The notes: generated from the sequence alone by a model not told the origin. Shown: positions 23,866 through 36,734, counted from the stretch's first letter. The stretch is DNA of 64,000 nt from Desmodus rotundus (GCF_022682495.2 NC_071389.1:175026056-175090055), one strand, 5' to 3'. Translations and numbers: made by a program.

Positions 23866-24769
23866 AGACGCTTTGATTTCCTAGAGTAAGAGCCTACTGA
23901 GGATCAGTAGAATAAAGTCTCCACAGAATACGGTCTCTGAGTCTGGTCATGCATTGGCCTCCTTCCCACGAATTTCAGCATAGCCTGTGAAAACTCCGAG
24001 TCAGACCCGGGGAAGTCCGAATGGATTGGGATGACCAGAATCCTGAGGGATCAGAGCTACGCAATTGCCAAGTCTTGTGGATCACGTCGAGTGATCCCTT
24101 GAGCGAGGCATGGCCTGAATGGACTTGAATCCTGTATCTCTCTTAGTAAAGAAGGAGGTGCCTTTGAGAACTGAACACATAGAACAGGCAGCTACTAACA
24201 GCAGGTCAAACCATCTGGGTTTATCAGTGGGCATATCCTCACTCAGAGAGAGGACAAGGAAATGGAGGGCAAAGAAATAGACCCAGACTTCATGAAGTGA
24301 AGAGAACTGAGCCACCAAATGTGGGGAGGCCAGGCCAAGTGGTGTCCATGTGGACAAAGCAGTTTCCGATCTTTGCCTCTTTGTTTTTTATGGACCCTGG
24401 ATGACCTGGCCATTCCAAGGGCAGAGACCTAAAGGAAGCAAAGCTGATGACACAGAATGAAAGACTCGGGTTCCTTAATACAGGGAGTAGGGTATCTGAG
24501 GCGGACTAAACGGTGCCCTCAGGAAGGCAGGCTGCCTGCCCTTTCCGCTCTGACCTGCCTGACACGTGCACACACACTGGAGGCGGGGCTACCGGCCTCT
24601 GTTCTGCTGCGGACCGTGTAGTCAGAGAGAGACGTAGAATGTGCAGGGCCCACATCCCCCAGAAGACTTAAACTAGCTTCTCATCCTGTGCTGTCTAGGT
24701 CTGAGGGCCCATAAACAGCACATAATAAACACAGTTTACTATATAGAACACAAGGCACTTTACAAAATA

Positions 24770-24965
24770 GTTCATTTATAATACCTCATTTAAACAGTTC
24801 ACCAAAACATGGTATAGTAGGCCTTATTATCATTCTCCTCTTGCAGACAAGGAATTGAGGCTCACAGAGGTTTAACAACCTGCCCAAAGCACATGGGTAA
24901 TGAATGGCAGAGCCAGAACTTGAACCCAACTGCGCTGACTCCGACGCCAGTAGCTGTTTTCAGTT
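24770..24965 (-). repeat. MIR SINE (minus orientation)
   Basis: 'ttgcagacaaggaattgagg', 'ctcacagaggtttaacaacc', 'tgcccaaagcacatgggtaa', 'gcagagccagaacttgaacc' is MIR read backwards, well preserved. Confidence 0.66.
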
Positions 24966-25139
24966 TCAGGCTCTGCTCGTGCCATTCCAGTCACAAAGAG
25001 CTCAGTCTCAGCACTCTGGGTACATAAATCTCAGAATGCAAATATCTCCCAATTGTTGCACGTTTAAATATTTGTGATTTATGAGATTCTCACTGGTCTC
25101 TAAAAGAGGCTGCATTTCATAATACCTGCTAATAGCTAT

Positions 25140-25375
25140 AATAGTTTTACAGCCCAGCCAGACTTCTTGGACTCAAACCCTGACTGCACTAGGTGTAAGT
25201 TACAGAATGCAGGCATTTTTGTGTGTGTTGATCAGTGAGAACTAGTGTTTGACACGTTGTAGGTGCCCAATACACATTTAGAGAATCGGTTGTCATTGTA
25301 AGTATTAAGTGGGATAATCCATGGACGTACTTAGAACAGTGCCTGGCAACTAACAAATGCTTGGTGGGGGTAGCA
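25140..25375 (+). repeat. MIR-like fragment
   Basis: 'cttggactcaaaccctgac' at the left and 'gtacttagaacagtgcctgg' with 'caactaacaaatgcttgg' at the right are MIR ends in correct order. The middle is poorly preserved. Confidence 0.4.
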
Positions 25376-27154
25376 ATTGTTGATATGCATGAGATTGAAG
25401 CCCGGGACTCTGAGTGAAAAGGCGTATAGTCCCTTGAGATGCCAACTGTGAGATCTGGTTATTTTAGGCCTGAACCTTTCCCCCTCATTCCTGGCCTTTC
25501 TTGCTTGTCTTCCCTTCCTCACCTAGGACATTTGGTTTCAATGGCAGCAATTAAGAAGGATTAAATGGCATTTGTAAAATATAAATGGTACTATGAATGC
25601 TTAAGAATAGGCTTTCCTCTCCAGCATAATTATGTACAAAACACCTTCCTCTGAATGAATTACTGACAGTAATTGGGGAATCACCATCTCTGAAGGTCTC
25701 TAATAGTTTCTCACCCCAGAGAGGTGGCCTGGGTTTTGTTTTCATTTAAACTAAATGCTCACCAATTGTCAAAAGCTTTCCCTTCATCCATGCGTTTACT
25801 TCAGTTGACTCTCAGCGTATTTTCTGTGCAAGGTCTGCAGTCCGGTAGGCAGAGGAGTCCTGACTGACCTTCATACTGAGACTTTACACTTGGGCACAGT
25901 TGCTAATATGAAGCCCATGCCTGGTGTTGCATCTGTTTGAGAAATGCTTCCTCAGGGAAAAAGAATGATTGAGACAAGGTATCATTTTCTAGCAGGTTTA
26001 TACCAACCTTGTCATGAGCTGACAAGGTTCCTTGTCTCTGTCCAAGAACCCAGGTTCATCTCTTCAGTCAGGAAAACTGCGCCTGGGTAGAATGAAACAG
26101 TCTTTCTTCCCATAAATAAGTAACAGCTCTGCATCCACACCACCTCGCTCGGGTGGGTGACATGCTCGTTCCCACCTATCTCTGCTACGAGGCGGCTTTC
26201 TTGCTTGATTTCTGCTGAATCCTGTTTGACAAATTGTTGACTAGCAAGGGCTCACTCATGTAACCTTGCGAAGGAATAACTATTCCTTTCTCATATATTT
26301 TAAATGTCCTGAAAGAAGGAGGAAGTCATTAAATCGTGTTCCCAGGGTCGTCCAAAGTCACACACTCAACTCCGGGGATGTCACTTTGGATGGGACCTGC
26401 ATGCAGCCCATTGAGCATTTGGGTGGGTGGCTATGTCCCTTCCACATGCTTGTCCCTTCAGCTTGCAAAGCATCTCAAGATACATAAAACACAGAAGCAT
26501 CTGATTGAGTGGCTCTTCACTTTAGGTTTTTCACACATCCAATTTAAACTGCGATTCAGGGACAGGCGCGTAGGATGGGAACTGGAGCCGGCAGCCGTCT
26601 GGGGAGGAGGATGAGCTATTCACAGTGGATTTATCACTAGTGATGCAACTTCGAGGGATCCGTTTGTCTCAATTTGGTGCCATATGGCAGCCAACACTGT
26701 TTTCCTTTCACCTTCCCGAGCTGATTTTCTCTTGACCTCAGTTCTATTTGAGACAAATACATGCAAATGGATTTAGGTAATTAACTAAATCAACAGAAGA
26801 AATTAACAGAACAAAACAAAAAATGCAGAACAAAACAAACAGAGCCAAGCTTGCTGTGCATTAACAAGGGAAGTGAAGATTTTCCATGGGTGGTTGCAGA
26901 ACTGAATACACAATCAATCATTGGTGGAACAGGGTGAATGAAGGCCACCTACATAGCAGGAAGAAATGAGTGGGCAGGGACTGAAAGATTAACAATGATC
27001 TCTGTCTGTTGATCCAACTCCTCATTTCTCAATTAAGTACCCTTGGCATTCACAGTAGTGCCACTTGTGGTTGAGGCAGGAGGGGAAAGTGAAGGGGTTC
27101 TACAGAGTTTGCACCTCTCTCCACTTCTGCCACCCGAAGCTCATCCTCAGCCCC

Positions 27155-27343
27155 ATTGGACCTTACCCAAGCAACACCAAGCAACACCAAGCAACACCAT
27201 TGGACCTTACCCAAGCAACACCAAGCAACACCAAGCAACACCATTGGACCTTACCCAAGCAACACCAAGCAACACCAAGCAACACCATTGGACCTTACCC
27301 AAGCAACACCAAGCAACACCATTGGACCTTACCCAAGCAACAC
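27155..27343 (+). repeat. Hierarchical perfect minisatellite
   Basis: The array alternates a 14-bp spacer, attggaccttaccc, with runs of the 10-mer aagcaacacc. The five super-units have 3, 3, 3, 2 and 1 copies of the 10-mer (27155-27198, 27199-27242, 27243-27286, 27287-27320 and a partial 27321-27343). I see no substitution anywhere, which indicates recent expansion. No stop occurs in any forward frame inside the array, so three overlapping open frames run through it (27043-27435, 27065-27397, 27156-27602); these are treated as by-products of composition. Confidence 0.97.
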
Positions 27344-29275
27344 GCTCCAAGGCAGTGCAGAATCTCTTCAATTCTGCCACAATCTCCAGGTGGCTAATTC
27401 GAATCTTTCCATTTCAACAGTTATTTGTTCATTAGCCTTGACTACAGTGATATTCAGAAGAGTCATATCCAAGCCACTTTGCAAGCATTCATCTGATAAC
27501 CTCTCTAGCTGTCTGGGTCACACGTTACACTCCCTCACAAAGTGTATGCTGAAACGCAGTTCACATAGATGTTTGCACAATGAAACAACTCTCAATTTCT
27601 GATGGGTGTGAAGGGGTGAATCCTTGACACAAGTCTCCACATGCCATCCGGCAACCCAGGAATTGGTCCTGCAGAGATAGTGGGTATTGAGTTGCTTGTG
27701 GAAATCGTACCTCGAGAAGCTAACACTACCACTAAGATTTTTTCAGTGGATTTCATCAAATTCTCAGTGGTCAGACAGTTATCCCACAGCAAGCAAAGGG
27801 TGAAAATGGACATAGCAAGAGATCCTGCTGTTGTGAACAGAATTGCGTTCAAGCAATAAAGCAGAAGAGAACATCGTTCTTGGCAACTGTACACTGGACA
27901 TGATGTTAAACATTCTTGGAAGAGACAGGCTCCAGGCTTTTAAACAACACCAAGACTGTGTATATAGTGCGTGAATCTGAGATAATGGAATGTAGTAAAA
28001 GAGCAGACCGTTCCTAGTGCAGATTTCACTCAACACCTACCTTTTTTGGGAGCTCAGCCTTCTTTTTATTTTTTAAATTAAAAACAGTTTAACGAATCCT
28101 ATTTTCAAATGATAGTTGTGCAGGGGGAAGAACATGTGTATTTGGGAAACTGGGGAGCTGCTGTCAATAGGTGAGAGAGAGGAAAAGAGTAGGTTGGGGG
28201 GATGAGTTTCTAGTGACTTTTGAATGATCATTTATGATCATACTTAAGTGTCTTTTGCCTTTTCTCCCTGACACGCGCCTGGAATGTGCTGTGGAAGGAA
28301 GTCACTGTTTGTCATTTAGAGTCCAGCCTGGATGCTGAGAACATGTGTCAGGCAAGGGTGGATGTCCTCCAGCTGCCACTCTCTTTTTCACCCTTCAGTG
28401 TGGGATTTTGCTTAATCCGCTGAAGGTTCTCAAAACAGGGAAATCATCTTAAATCTCTGCAGAGTTCGTGAGTCATTGTTTTGATTGTTCTTGTAAAGGT
28501 AGTTACTTTTTTTTCTTCCTGGCAAAGTGAAATCTCAGATTCAAATCCTTGTGGGGGAGGGGTGGGAAAGTAGAAAATAAAAAGGAAGCAAGCCTCCTTT
28601 TTATAGTATAATAACCTGAATCATTTGCCTGCACTGGTATTTGGGAACACAAAAATGCATGCAGGGGAAATAATAGTGAAGTGTTCTGAGGCATATTTCT
28701 CTCATTTGCAATGATATTTACAATTTCCCTTACTTACAATATCCTGTCTATGCAAACCCAGACTCAGAGTCACAATGCCAGCTAATCAGATTGTCGCTCC
28801 ACTGTAAATTCAGCATTCTTTCTGCTGAAAGAATTGTGTTGCCTTGTGTCCACCATTATGGCATGGACACATAGAGGTTTCTAAAACTGTTGTTTTAAGT
28901 TTGTCTTTCTTTGAGAGGAACAGAAGAGAGGAGAGCAGTGTGGAGAGCGTGGGAATGCTTGCAGAGTTAAGACTATCACAATGTTCAGAGGCAGGCATAA
29001 TTCTCCAACAAAACGAACCAGCGTTCCTTGGAGAAATGGTTGGTTCCAGGGCTGGGACAGGCAAATGAAAGGTGAGCATGAAACGCCTCGTGGTGCAGAA
29101 AGTAAGGAAGCTCTGAGAAATGAGACAGGATGGAGGCACGTCTACCAACTGGAAGGGGCTGCCAATGGTCAGAGTGGGAACCATGTGAGCAAAATAAATA
29201 ACGCAAATCCAATAATTGTATTGAATGTAGCACAAAGGACAAAACGGATCTCCTTGAGTCATGCTGATAGAAACA
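27344..29275. other. Intronic sequence, nothing firmly recognised
   Basis: Several overlapping open frames occur, including a 150-codon minus-strand frame at 28810-29262 and a 100-codon minus-strand frame at 27592-27894. None resembles a known protein. The part from about 28960 to 29275 may be the upstream end of the old L1-type repeat that follows. Confidence 0.35.
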
Positions 29276-29279
29276 AATA

Positions 29280-30005
29280 GCTGAATGAATAAATAAAAGA
29301 GGAAGAAATGACAAGTAGTCCTTATAAAACAACGCCAATTAGGACATACAGGATGAAGGAGAGAAAGAGAGCATCAGAACACCACAGTAATAACTGCTGC
29401 AGGCAACTCTTGATGGGGGTAGTGGGTAAAAGTTTAGCAGAAACAGGATATTTGCATAATTTCCAAATAACTCTCCTTAAAATAAACACTTATTAATTAC
29501 AAAAGGAAAAATACAAATTTCACAGGAAAGAAACCTGTCGGACACCACCTTAACCAGTCCCAAAGGTTACATTACTGGGAATAAGGCGTATTGACACAGT
29601 GACATGAGGCACTTAGAAGGGCACCTAACCTCTGCGACGTTCTTTCCAATGATGGGACACCCCTTTCTAATCACGCATTAACAAACCCAAATCACAGGGC
29701 GTTCTACAGAACAGCTGGCCGATGCTCTTTACACGTGGCAAGGTCAGGAAAGACCAGGAAGACTAAGGAGACTGGGAGACCTGACCACCAAAGACCTGGG
29801 TTGTATCCTGGAAGAGAAAAAAAGGGAGACATTATTGGAAGAACGAGTTAATAGTGTGGTACCAATATTAATTTACTAGTTGTGATCATTACACTGTGGT
29901 TATGTAAGATGTTAGCATTACATGCATGTAAGTGAAGGGTAGTAGAACTTTCTGTACTATTTTTACAAGTCTTTTGTCGGTCTAAAATGATCTCAAAATC
30001 AACAA
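29280..30005 (+). mobile_element. Old L1-type 3' UTR
   Basis: The sequence follows an old L1-type 3' tail as remembered: 'cgttctacagaacagctggc', 'aggaaagaccaggaagacta', 'gggagacattattggaagaa', 'acactgtggttatgtaaga', 'gaactttctgtactattttt', 'aaaatgatctcaaaatca'. A second copy in the same orientation lies at about 61950-62770. There are no coding remains. Confidence 0.5.
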
Positions 30006-30119
30006 TTATTGCACAGGTGATAGTTATCTCTCATTAGTTCTCAACAATGGAAAATAAATGAAATGTAAGGCATCTGAGACAGCGGGAAGATAACTGCTTA
30101 CAGTAAAACTTGGAATTTA

Positions 30120-30870
30120 TTCATTCTGTGGCTATCAGCAGGCACTAGGTCAAATCACTGTGTTAGTCTCAGGGATTTAGCAGCCAACCAGCCCAACAAA
30201 TCCTGACAAAATGATTAGTGTCAGGGGAGGGAAGTACATGGTTCTATGGGAAAACACAGAGGCAGCATTTAACTGGGTTGAGGGCATCAGAGATCACAGA
30301 GCTGGAGGTGACTATGAATTAGCCAAGTAGGGATTGGCTGGGGAGAGATGGGGTGCGGGGATGGGGTGAAGCATAGAGATGTGTTTCAGGCAGAAGAAAC
30401 AGCATCACAAGAGTGGAGGCAACAAAAAGCACAAACTTTTGAAAACCAGGGTTAAGTTGGCTGGAACATGACGGTCATGGGGAGCTAGAAAGGTATACGG
30501 AAATCAGGTTGTGTTAGCTTGTAACTCATCCACAATGTGAGGGGCAGCCCGTAGAGAGCTCTAATCAGGTAGTGATGTCATCAGATGTCATCTATTTTAG
30601 AAAAATGATCCTGGCTTTCCTGTGAGGAGTAGATTAGACAGGGGGGGGGGGGCAGAGGCAGCGGGGTGGGGGGACCAATTAGAAGGCTAATTGCAGTTGT
30701 CCCCTGCAAGGAATGAAAATGGCCTAGACACCATGGCGAGTGCTTTAAGGAGAAAGTTGACAGATTTAAGAGGTTTTCAGAAGGTATAGTCTACAGAAAT
30801 TAATATTTGATTGTATGAGGATGGTGAGGAGAGGGGGGATTTACTGTTGAGAATGTTTAATTTCACATCC
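30120..30870 (+). repeat. Ancient mammalian interspersed repeat
   Basis: This is a longer copy of the element at 3455, 18690 and 32180. Visible blocks are 'ggcagaagaaacagcatcac', 'gagagctctaatcaggtagt', 'aaaatgatcctggctttcc', 'gaggagtagattagacag' and 'gaccaattagaaggctaatt'. A G-run of about 12 (from about 30640) interrupts it. Family name not assigned. Confidence 0.45.
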
Positions 30871-30904
30871 AAAATCTGTGAGTCATTTCTTAGCTTACAC
30901 ATAG

Positions 30905-31490
30905 ACCTGTGCTGTCGTGCATGGCAGTAGGCTGTGACTCAAGTGATTGTCCAGAGAGCTGTGATGAGGCTGATGCGTGTGTGACAGACACCCTGATGAG
31001 ATCCCTAATGAGTCACTCCCTTCCCCTGGAGTTTAGGCAGAAGCTATAGCTTCCTTCTAACCAATGGAAAATGGTGAGAGTGACGGGGTGTCACTTCTGT
31101 GATTAAATTACATTATATAAGACTGTCTTAGCAGACTGGAGTGAGAGAGAGCCCATTACTGGTGTAAGAAGTTAGGAGCCATGTTGGGAGAAGGTTACCT
31201 GACAGGGAATTATGGCTAACGAGCTGAGAGTGATCACTGACTAACAACCAGGAAAAAAAAAAAAAAAAAAGAACCTTAGTCCTACAACCTCGAGGAATTA
31301 AATTCTCCCAATGACCTCAAGAGGCTTAAAAGTTGATCTTTCCCAAGTCAAGCCGCTGATGATACCTTGACTACAGTCTGGTAGACTCCTGAGCCAACAA
31401 CCTATGAGATAATAAAGGTTATGCAGCCACCTATTCCAGATGACTTTGTTCCCCCTTTTGTATTTCCTGTCTTTAGCTCTGTCCATCATC
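30905..31490 (+). mobile_element. LTR-like fragment with internal poly(A)
   Basis: 'gacggggtgtcacttctgtg', 'acattatataagactgtctt', 'aggagccatgttgggagaag', 'agactcctgagccaacaacc' and 'tatgagataataaaggtt' occur in the order of a mammalian MaLR-type LTR, ending in an AATAAA signal. A run of about 18 A lies inside it near 31253-31270. Family uncertain. Confidence 0.42.
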
Positions 31491-32179
31491 AGGGCCTTAA
31501 ACCAGGGATTGTTCTTCTTGCTTTTATCTATTCTATGTGTTCAGTTATTTAGCCTGGGTGTTCCAAATATCAAAAACTCTCTTTGGCTCTTGTACCAGAA
31601 CTGGGTAACTGACAAATAAAGGAATATCTGTCTTATCATCTTTGGAATTATGACGTGCCCATAACTTATTACCAATAACATTTGCTTTCAGGTGCTGCAG
31701 CATCTTAAGGTCCTCTTACTGTTTAAACTCTGAGGACTCACTGTAGACCCAAGCTGGCTTCCTAAGTTCTCCTGTGTCCCTTACCGTAGGCCCTGCGGAC
31801 CTAAGGTGCTTTTAGGCAGTTCTTGGAACACCCTTTAATGTCATCCCTAAGATGGACTCTATATAGTGTATCCTCAACTCCTTCCTGTCTTACTGTTAAT
31901 AAGAAAAATATCATCTTAAGTTACTATAAGAAAATGGATAGATGATTATGAAAATAGCATATTTGAATATGTACAGTCTGAAAATTCATACATATTTCTT
32001 AGTATTAAACTCCCTGATTGGTATCTTTGCTAAAATATATGGTAATTAGGAGGCTGTGGCTTTCTGCCTTTTTTTTTATGAATATTTGAGCATGGAATTT
32101 ATATCCCTTAGTGAAGGTCTTGCAAATTTTTTCTCCAAAGGCCCCCTCCTAATACTCTAGCTGTAGAACTATTCATTTA

Positions 32180-32765
32180 ATCAATATTTGTTTCCTACCT
32201 ACGATATGCTAGCTACTGTCTGAAGCTCTGGGAATATAGCAATGAACAAAATAGTCAAAAACAATGGAATTTGCATTCTTAACAGGAAGAGATATAAGAA
32301 GAAAACTAATATTTACAATGCACATTGTGTCAGATGATGATAGCAGTAATGGAAAAAATAAAGAAGGGAATAGAAAGAGTGTTGAAGGCTACACTAGAGT
32401 AGTCAGAGAGGATCTCAATGAGAAGACTGCATGTGAGCAAAGGTCTGAAGAAAGTGAGGGAGGGAGTCATGTGATTATCTGAACACAGACCATTCCAGGC
32501 AAAAGGAACAATGAGTGCAAAGGTCCTGTGTCAGCAAGGACACCGAGGAGGAAATCCAGTGTAGCTGGAGAGAGGAGGAGTGGAATGGAGGAAGGGAAAG
32601 AGTTCAGCAGGATTCCCGGGGGTGGTGAAGCCATACAGCTTCTTATAGGTTACTATAAAAACTTCGACTCGTACATGCAATGAGATGAAAAGCTATTGGA
32701 ATATTTTAAGCAAAGGAGTGACATATGACATGTTTTAATGGTACTACCCTAATTTCTATGCTAAG
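32180..32765 (+). repeat. Ancient mammalian interspersed repeat (best-preserved copy)
   Basis: The order is clear: 'gatatgctagctactgtctg', 'gggaatatagcaatgaaca', 'gtgtcagatgatgatagcag', 'catgtgagcaaaggtctgaa', 'gaccattccaggcaaaagga', 'gagtgcaaaggtcctgtgtc', 'atccagtgtagctggagag', 'agcaaaggagtgacatatga'. The open frame 32264-32482 is carried by the repeat and is not a gene. Family name not assigned. Confidence 0.55.
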
Positions 32766-33229
32766 AGTACAGTATAGTGTGTGTTTGGAGATGGGGGATT
32801 GAAAACAAGGGTAGGAACAGGGAGTACGTTAGGAGGACATTTCAATAATCCAGGTGGGACCATACAAATATAGGACATTTCCACCATCGCAGGAAGTTCT
32901 AGTTGACTTACTAGGAAGAAGGACAATGTGGGATACCTTGGCTTCCTTCCGTTGGTGTCTGAATTCAAGAGATCAAGATTTCTTTCTCTTTACTCTGAGA
33001 GGGTATGGGGACTCTGGGGTGTTCTCTTAACTCCTGCCAATGGAGAATGAAAAGCTGTAGAAGGGACTAATAGATTCCTCCTTCTTTCAAGGAGAACATT
33101 TACTTTTCTCTAAGAATTATAATTTTGGCTGGAAAACCCCTTTTAAGGAATAGCAAATACAATCTTATTATTGAGCACCCATATATGCGAAATCCAATTT
33201 TAATATGATATTAGTATAAGCACACATAT

Positions 33230-33400
33230 GTGTACCCATTATGTGCTAAATACTACTTAAGTGTTATTTCATTTTTGTCTTCATATTAAGTATGCAAAAT
33301 ATATCATATTTACATTTACTGATAAAGGCAAAGTTCAGAGAAGATAAAGGCACAGTAGGAGTTAGTTTAGGGCAAGAGAGATCCCCAAAACCATTCCCTT
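33230..33400 (-). repeat. MIR-like fragment (minus orientation)
   Basis: 'tgtgctaaatactacttaag', then 'tacatttactgataaaggca', then 'aagttcagagaagataaagg' follows MIR in reverse. Strongly diverged. Confidence 0.4.
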
Positions 33401-33699
33401 TTCATTGATAAACTGTATACTGCCTGCTTTCTGGGCATTTCTTCATGCATGATGATCAGAGAAGAATGTTACTAGGCTAGAAATCTTTGTATATATGTTT
33501 GGTAGCTTCCCTAGTGTATCTGTAGAGGCCTTATGACCTTCTCTAAGGAGCAGTGGTTACCCAAGCTTGGATCTCTGAGCAGAGTGTGCTTTCTTGTCCT
33601 TTGTCAAAGTCTATTCTATGAAAGCATGAAAGATAAACATCTCTTCACCAAGGAGGCATTAAAGCTGGCCATGGGAGAAAAAGAAAACCTGGGAGGAAA

Positions 33700-33865
33700 A
33701 CATCAACTTTGCATTGGGTGGGAGTGGGGGCCAGAAGTTATGGTCTTGACTTTGCCACTAATTAGCCATGTGACCTGGGCAAGTAGGTAATCCATCTCTC
33801 TGGATATCTATTCCTTGTCCTTAAAATAAGATTGCTGACTGTTTAAGAACCCATTCTAGCTCTGG
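33700..33865 (+). repeat. MIR SINE fragment
   Basis: 'gtcttgactttgccactaat', 'tagccatgtgacctgggcaa' and 'ccatctctctggatatctat' match the central MIR sequence. It overlaps the tail of the open frame 33533-33790, which is not called as a gene. Confidence 0.55.
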
Positions 33866-35524
33866 AACTCCACAACCCAGCTTGGTGTTCTTTTATTTAC
33901 TCTGGTGGAAAGAAATTTTCTAAGATTTTGGTATTTTTTTAATCTGTATTTGTTTATTTTCTGATAATGCAGAGGAAAACAATATGTATTTGTACAAAAT
34001 TATAATCAAGACTTATTGCAATATAATTCTCCTAGTACTACTCAAAAAGAAAAGGTCTCAGAGTATTTAGTGCTGCTATTGAAAATAACCAAATGACTAA
34101 GAAGCAGTAACTATGTATGGCCTTAGTTCACATTTGCACTTAAGCTGAAGAGCTGACGTTACTATGGCTGGTCACTGAATTATGAGAAAATTAATATTAG
34201 TCCTAAGCCCCCAGATCTAAAGGACTTTCTGGCTGCCTGCCAAATCATATTTAAATCTTGTATTAATGTATTAATATTGACCATTTGGTTTTGCTAAATA
34301 CTGCATTTATTTTCATGTATGTTGTCTTTCACTTGGATTTCATCATTGTGCCTTAACCTACTTGTTGACTTGAATGCCGGTTCTACTTCCTCTTCAAAGC
34401 TCCAGTTTTATAAAGTCCGTTCTTCCCCCATTCCCACCTGCATAAAAATTATCTTGGTCATAATTCCTAGTTTAGCCTGGGGTAGTAGAAGAGTTTTTTC
34501 CACAGTTAAGGGATTCGAATAGTTAGAGATGAGCTAGATAGTCTATCTCTATAGGAATCTTAATTGAAACCGATCTATCCCCGTGTTAATCTTTTTTTAA
34601 TGGGAAGAAAAATAAGAAAACAAACCAAACACCCAAGTCCTCCTCCATTTTCTGCTTAACAGTGAAGTTACCAAGAGGCTTTCCCTGGGAATTATTCATT
34701 GACTGGGATCAGTTTGGCTGTCCCCAGGGCCACCGAGTCTTCCCAGACGCTCCATTAATCTCTGGGAAATCCCCAGCACTGCAACTGTCACCGTGTAATT
34801 AAATGCTCTGTTATTTTCTGCATGGCCCTGTACTTTGGCAGCTTATTTTCACTAATAGCAGGGCCTGTTCTTTGTCACTTACCCCATATGGCGGTGAAGC
34901 AGTAGCCTTTAAATCATTCCTCCGTTTTATTTCTTCTTCTCCTTCCAAATCAAGCAGTTTCTTCTTCCTCCTTCCTCTCTCCTTCTTCTTTCTCATCTCT
35001 TTGGCTGAAAGCCAGATTTTCTACATAATATACCAGGGCGATAGCAACTATTTCTATATCCGTTCTAACCTCTTGCTACTCAGAAGAAGATCTAAGATTT
35101 TAGAATTAAATGTGCATTGCTTTTTAATCTTTTCCCCACAAAGGTTAATCTTTGGCTTGACCGAACGTCCAGCCAACACCCAGACAACATATTGCTGTAA
35201 AAGCTGACCAGGAAAAAATTTTTAAAATTCACTTCTTGATGTTGTTTTTGTGCTAGTAATGACCACATCCTGGTAATACAGGAAGATATTTTAAAATCAT
35301 TATTTTTCCCCAGGGAGTCAGACGGCAGAATTTTCCCTTAACATACCCCATTTTTGCTATTAAAAAATGATGCCTCTTGACACTAAATGGGGCATCTTCT
35401 GCTATTGGACAGTAGTGTCATCGCAGATCTAGGGTGGTGAGGAGTTCTGGGAGCAGATAGTCACCGAATTGAATTACAAGCTCCCTAAGGACCTTCCCTA
35501 CCCATTTTTGCATCCCCTGTCCAT

Positions 35525-35640
35525 CGATTCTCAGCCTTTGGGTGCCCATTGGAATTAGGTGGGGAAGCTTTAAAAATCCTGCTGTGTAAGCTACATGCAA
35601 GACCAATGTGAGAAGGGATTGATATGGGGGGAGAGAGCAT
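35525..35640 (+). repeat. MER5-like fragment
   Basis: 'gattctcagcctttgggtgc', 'ccattggaattaggtgggga', 'agctttaaaaatcctgctg' resembles the 5' part of the MER5 family. It is short and diverged. Confidence 0.38.
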
Positions 35641-35839
35641 TCATTTAATAATTGCAAAGAAAAAAACTCAATGAGAAGTGGCTCAGGGCTCCCACTGGAG
35701 GCCAGGTTATTACCCAATTACAAGTCTGGCACCCCCTGGATATCTCCTTTTCTCCTTAAAGGAGGTCAGGGTCCTGGAGCAGGCAATCCTCGCGCTCTGG
35801 AGGCAGAGCTAGATGAGAACGGGCACTGCGGCCTACAAC

Positions 35840-36015
35840 CCTGGAGCCACACTCTCCACCTTTCCGAGCCCCAGTTCTCTCACTTGTAAATGGGAATCGC
35901 TATACCAGCCCATATGTTTGCCATGAAGTTTAAACAGGAAAACACTTATGAAGTGTGTAAACAGGAAAACACTTATGCAGTGTGCAACGTGGGCACTTCC
36001 TAAGAATCCTGTAAA
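35840..36015 (+). repeat. MIR-like fragment containing a 27-bp tandem duplication
   Basis: 'ccgagccccagttctctcac' and 'ttgtaaatgggaatcgctat' are MIR-type. Inside it a 27-bp unit beginning taaacaggaaaacac is repeated at 35931-35957 and 35958-35984 with one mismatch. The duplication is not part of the MIR consensus as I know it. Confidence 0.5.
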
Positions 36016-36119
36016 TCATTTAGGTGTTTAGCATGATGAGTGACTGCTCCACACCCCATTTCTGCTCCACACTTCCTCCGCACCCACAAACTCACAGTAC
36101 ATGGTCCATTACTCACAAT

Positions 36120-36480
36120 TCTCTTTCATGCATCCATAGTTTTGTACATGTTTTTCATTCTAACCACAAGAATCCATCCCCTCTGATAGTTTAATTGTCA
36201 AAGTAATATTTATCCTTCGAGGCTTAGCTCAGTTTCTACCTACAGCATTCTTCAACTTACCTAGTACAGACTTAGTACTCCCGTGGTGACTTTCCTTCTG
36301 CACTTTGTACCTACCTGAAAAGGCACAAAGCATGTCAATAGTTTGAAACCCCATCTATTTTCTCATTAGATTCTAGTTGCTGAAGGCAGGAACTCACTCC
36401 CTTTGTTAGGTATCCCAGTGCCTAGCACAATACCTAGATGATAGTAGGTGTTTAATATACATTTTACAAACGAGTTCTTT
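36120..36480 (+). repeat. L2 3' region
   Basis: 'gaggcttagctcagtttcta', 'ctgaaggcaggaactcactc', 'ggtatcccagtgcctagcac' and 'gatgatagtaggtgtttaat' follow the L2 3' end in order. Confidence 0.55.
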
Positions 36481-36734
36481 AATATCACAGAAAGGTTGGC
36501 ATTGTCCAGAATACTATGAGTCAGAAAAGAGAGGAAGACACTGAGAACAAGTGGGGGAGATGACATGGGAGTCGGAGAAAAGAGGCTTGGAAGGTGAAAA
36601 GAGGGCGGCCAATCGCCTGTAGCCTCTCGAGGAAAAGCGTTGTGATTGTTACGAGGGTTCAAATTTAATTCATTGAGCTGCACTGAATCGCAGGCCTTTC
36701 AGAGGAGTTTTCATTCCCATATTGCCTCTCTTCT

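Noticed and set aside
27043..27602. Three overlapping plus-strand frames encoding TPSNTKQH-type repeats
   Set aside because: They are created by the stop-free minisatellite and shift frame between super-units (44 and 34 bp are not multiples of three). Flanking sequence is not coding-like.
28810..29338. Minus-strand frames of 150 and 117 codons
   Set aside because: Overlapping frames in different phases, no recognisable family and proximity to an old L1-type tail make coding unlikely.
32264..32482. 72-codon plus-strand frame
   Set aside because: It lies wholly inside an ancient interspersed repeat.
34803..35207. 134-codon plus-strand frame with Phe/Leu/Ser-rich segment
   Set aside because: The hydrophobic stretch comes from a local pyrimidine-rich tract (ttcttcctcc type), not from a membrane protein I can recognise. 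There is no supporting structure.
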